This document shows, one piece after another, positions 11,903-13,421 of a DNA stretch of 13,421 bases. Made by a program: the position numbers and the translations under genes. The DNA is taken from NCBI RefSeq assembly GCF_937900395.1, contig NZ_CALCDX010000253.1:1-13421 (forward strand), given 5' to 3'. Under the pieces are notes generated by a model that saw only the letters and a list, made by a program, of their open reading frames with translations, was not told the origin of the DNA and did not search any database. How positions within the stretch are numbered: position 1 is the stretch's first letter; every line of letters begins with the position of its first letter. The stretch is from an uncultured Caulobacter sp. (lineage in GTDB: Bacteria > Pseudomonadota > Alphaproteobacteria > Caulobacterales > Caulobacteraceae).

Positions 11903-13357
11903 ATGTCAAACCAAGAAAAAGCAATCGCCGTCGTCGAACGGCTCAATGACGAATACGAACGCGCCGTCGGCGCTCTCCGCGACGCCCTCCGCGCCTATCT
12001 CGAAAACGGAACCCGGCCCGACCCGCAGGCGCGGTTCGACGGCAGCTTCGCCTATCCGGAGCTGCGGCTGACCTACGATCCCGAGGCGCTGCCGCCCAAG
12101 CTGGCCCGCTCCTACGCCCGCGTCAGCCGTCCCGGCGTCTATTCGACCACGGTGACCAAGCCGGCCCAGTTCAAGGACTATCTGGTCGAGCAGCTGACCC
12201 TCCTGATGGACGACTTCGACGTCGAGATCGAGGTCGACCGCTCCCGCCAGGAAATCCCCTATCCCTACGTGTTGGACGCCACGATCGACCTGAACCAGGC
12301 CGACGTGCGCAGCGAGGACATCGCCCGCTTCTTCCCGACCACGGACCTGGCCTTCATCGGCGACGAGATCGCCGACGGCGTCTGGAGCCCGGCGCTGGAG
12401 GAGACCCGGCCGTTGTCGCTGTTCGACGGCCTGCGCACCGACTTCTCCCTGGCGCGCCTGAAGCACTACACCGGCGCGCCGGCCGAGGACGTGCAGCAGT
12501 TCATCCTGTTCACGAACTATCACCGCTATGTCGACGAGTTCGTGCGCTGGGGCATCGCCCAGCTGAAGGCCCCCGACAGTCCCTATACGGCCCTGTCGTG
12601 CTCGGGCGGCCTGACCATCACCGCCAACACGGTCAATCCGGAGCTGGCGGTGGCGGAATCGACCTGGCGCAAGCACCAGATGCCGGCCTACCACCTGATG
12701 GCGCCGGGCGGCTCGGGCGTGACCCTGGTCAACATCGGCGTCGGCCCCTCGAACGCCAAGACCATCTGCGACCACCTGGCGGTGCTGCGTCCGCAGGCCT
12801 GGCTGATGATCGGCCACTGCGGCGGCCTGCGCGACACCCAGACGATCGGCGACTACGTCCTGGCCCACGCCTATCTGCGCGACGACCACGTGCTGGACGC
12901 CGTGCTGCCGCCGGAGATCCCGGTCCCGTCGATCGCCGAGGTGCAGCGCGCCCTCTACGACGCGGCCAAGGCGATCAGCGGCGATTCCGGCGACCAGCTG
13001 AAGAAGCGCCTGCGGACCGGCACCGTCGTCACCACCGACGACCGCAACTGGGAACTGCGCCACAGCCTCTCGGCCCTGCGCTTCAACCAGAGCCGCGCGG
13101 TGGCGATCGACATGGAGTCGGCGACCATCTCGGCCCAGGGCTACCGCTTCCGGGTGCCGTACGGGACGTTGCTCTGCGTGTCGGACAAGCCGCTGCACGG
13201 CGAGATCAAGCTGCCCGGCCAGGCCAACGCCTTCTACGAGCGGGCGATCAGCCAGCACCTGCAGATCGGCATCATGGCCTGCAAGCTGCTGTACGCCGAA
13301 GGCCCGAACCTGCACTCGCGCAAGCTGCGGGCGTTCGACGAGCCGCCGTTTAGGTGA
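11903..13357 (+). CDS. amn: AMP nucleosidase
   Basis: Amn hydrolyses AMP to adenine and ribose 5-phosphate, trimming the adenylate pool; it is cytoplasmic. The 484-aa length equals that of the E. coli enzyme. The N-terminal regulatory/oligomerisation domain (about 1-180) is followed by a nucleoside-phosphorylase-like catalytic domain with LVNIGVGPSNAKT (275-287), MIGHCGGLRD (302-311), the substrate-binding IDMESAT (402-408, E405) and the base-contacting aspartate D428 in VSDKP. This order and the full length make the call secure. The ATG at 11903 gives MSNQEKAIAV. Upstream there is only a weak AAGG at a four-base spacing, and a -10-like element sits so close that the message may be leaderless. 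It is divergent from the symporter and is followed by a hairpin repeat. Confidence 0.96.
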   Translation: MSNQEKAIAVVERLNDEYERAVGALRDALRAYLENGTRPDPQARFDGSFAYPELRLTYDPEALPPKLARSYARVSRPGVYSTTVTKPAQFKDYLVEQLTLLMDDFDVEIEVDRSRQEIPYPYVLDATIDLNQADVRSEDIARFFPTTDLAFIGDEIADGVWSPALEETRPLSLFDGLRTDFSLARLKHYTGAPAEDVQQFILFTNYHRYVDEFVRWGIAQLKAPDSPYTALSCSGGLTITANTVNPELAVAESTWRKHQMPAYHLMAPGGSGVTLVNIGVGPSNAKTICDHLAVLRPQAWLMIGHCGGLRDTQTIGDYVLAHAYLRDDHVLDAVLPPEIPVPSIAEVQRALYDAAKAISGDSGDQLKKRLRTGTVVTTDDRNWELRHSLSALRFNQSRAVAIDMESATISAQGYRFRVPYGTLLCVSDKPLHGEIKLPGQANAFYERAISQHLQIGIMACKLLYAEGPNLHSRKLRAFDEPPFR

Positions 13358-13370
13358 GGGTGAACCAGAT

Positions 13371-13415
13371 CCTCCCCCGCGATGCGGGGGAGGTGGCCCA
13401 GAGGGCCGGAGGGGG
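13371..13415. repeat. Hairpin repeat unit behind amn (family D), cut by window edge
   Basis: A perfect 10-bp stem (13371-13380/13384-13393) with loop GAT is followed by a second stem GGCCC/GGGCC (13395-13399/13403-13407). It starts 14 bases after the amn stop. The octamer GGTGGCCC right after the first stem also borders the right unit of the family C repeat. An inverted partner may lie beyond the window. Confidence 0.7.
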
Positions 13416-13421
13416 CTAACG

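Noticed and set aside
11906..13315. 469-codon minus-strand frame opposite amn
   Set aside because: A shadow of amn, with no motif or plausible start signal.

Overview
The window is high-GC DNA whose gene set and intergenic repeats fit an alphaproteobacterium of the Caulobacter/Phenylobacterium type. The evidence is a class Ia ribonucleotide reductase with a short NrdA, a DUF6491-type secreted protein, a 484-residue AMP nucleosidase, Caulobacter-style GCTANAWC-like promoter sequence and hairpin repeats between genes. This placement is a judgement from protein and repeat style, not a database match. Almost everything is ordinary chromosomal housekeeping. I see no phage, plasmid, insertion sequence, CRISPR array, rRNA or tRNA.

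Left part (1-2620): the 3' end of a patatin-like phospholipase gene (+) meets an unrecognised 207-aa gene (-), their stop codons overlapping in one CTAG. Next come a small zinc-ribbon protein (-) and an exported, outer-membrane-barrel-like protein resembling the LpxR family (-).

Centre (2730-8930): a split ribonucleotide reductase locus. nrdA (-) and nrdB (+) point away from each other and are separated by about 3 kb holding asd (-) and a glutathione S-transferase gene (-). Upstream of each nrd gene lies a pair of 16-bp NrdR-box-like palindromes with centres exactly 31 bp apart. A fifth, single box lies between asd and nrdA. This is the strongest regulatory signal in the window: two unlinked transcription units appear to form one NrdR-controlled pair supplying dNTPs. 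NrdA has no N-terminal ATP-cone and NrdB carries none either, so the usual dATP off-switch seems absent and transcriptional control may matter more. Both nrd genes are followed by good intrinsic terminators.

The gaps around asd, GST and nrdB hold three different REPIN-like elements, each a pair of hairpin-forming units in inverted orientation. Two have perfect 32- and 33-bp arms. The third shows a compensatory base-pair change between its two halves. Related hairpins lie behind asd and behind amn.

Right part (9026-13421): an unrecognised membrane-anchored, Pro/Ala-rich protein with four periplasmic cysteines (+) converges on a DUF6491-like secreted protein (-), which has a perfect TACTGTACAGTA palindrome in its promoter region. 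Then come a dicarboxylate/amino-acid:cation symporter (-) with its terminator and, divergently, AMP nucleosidase (+), possibly made from a leaderless message. The window ends in another hairpin repeat.
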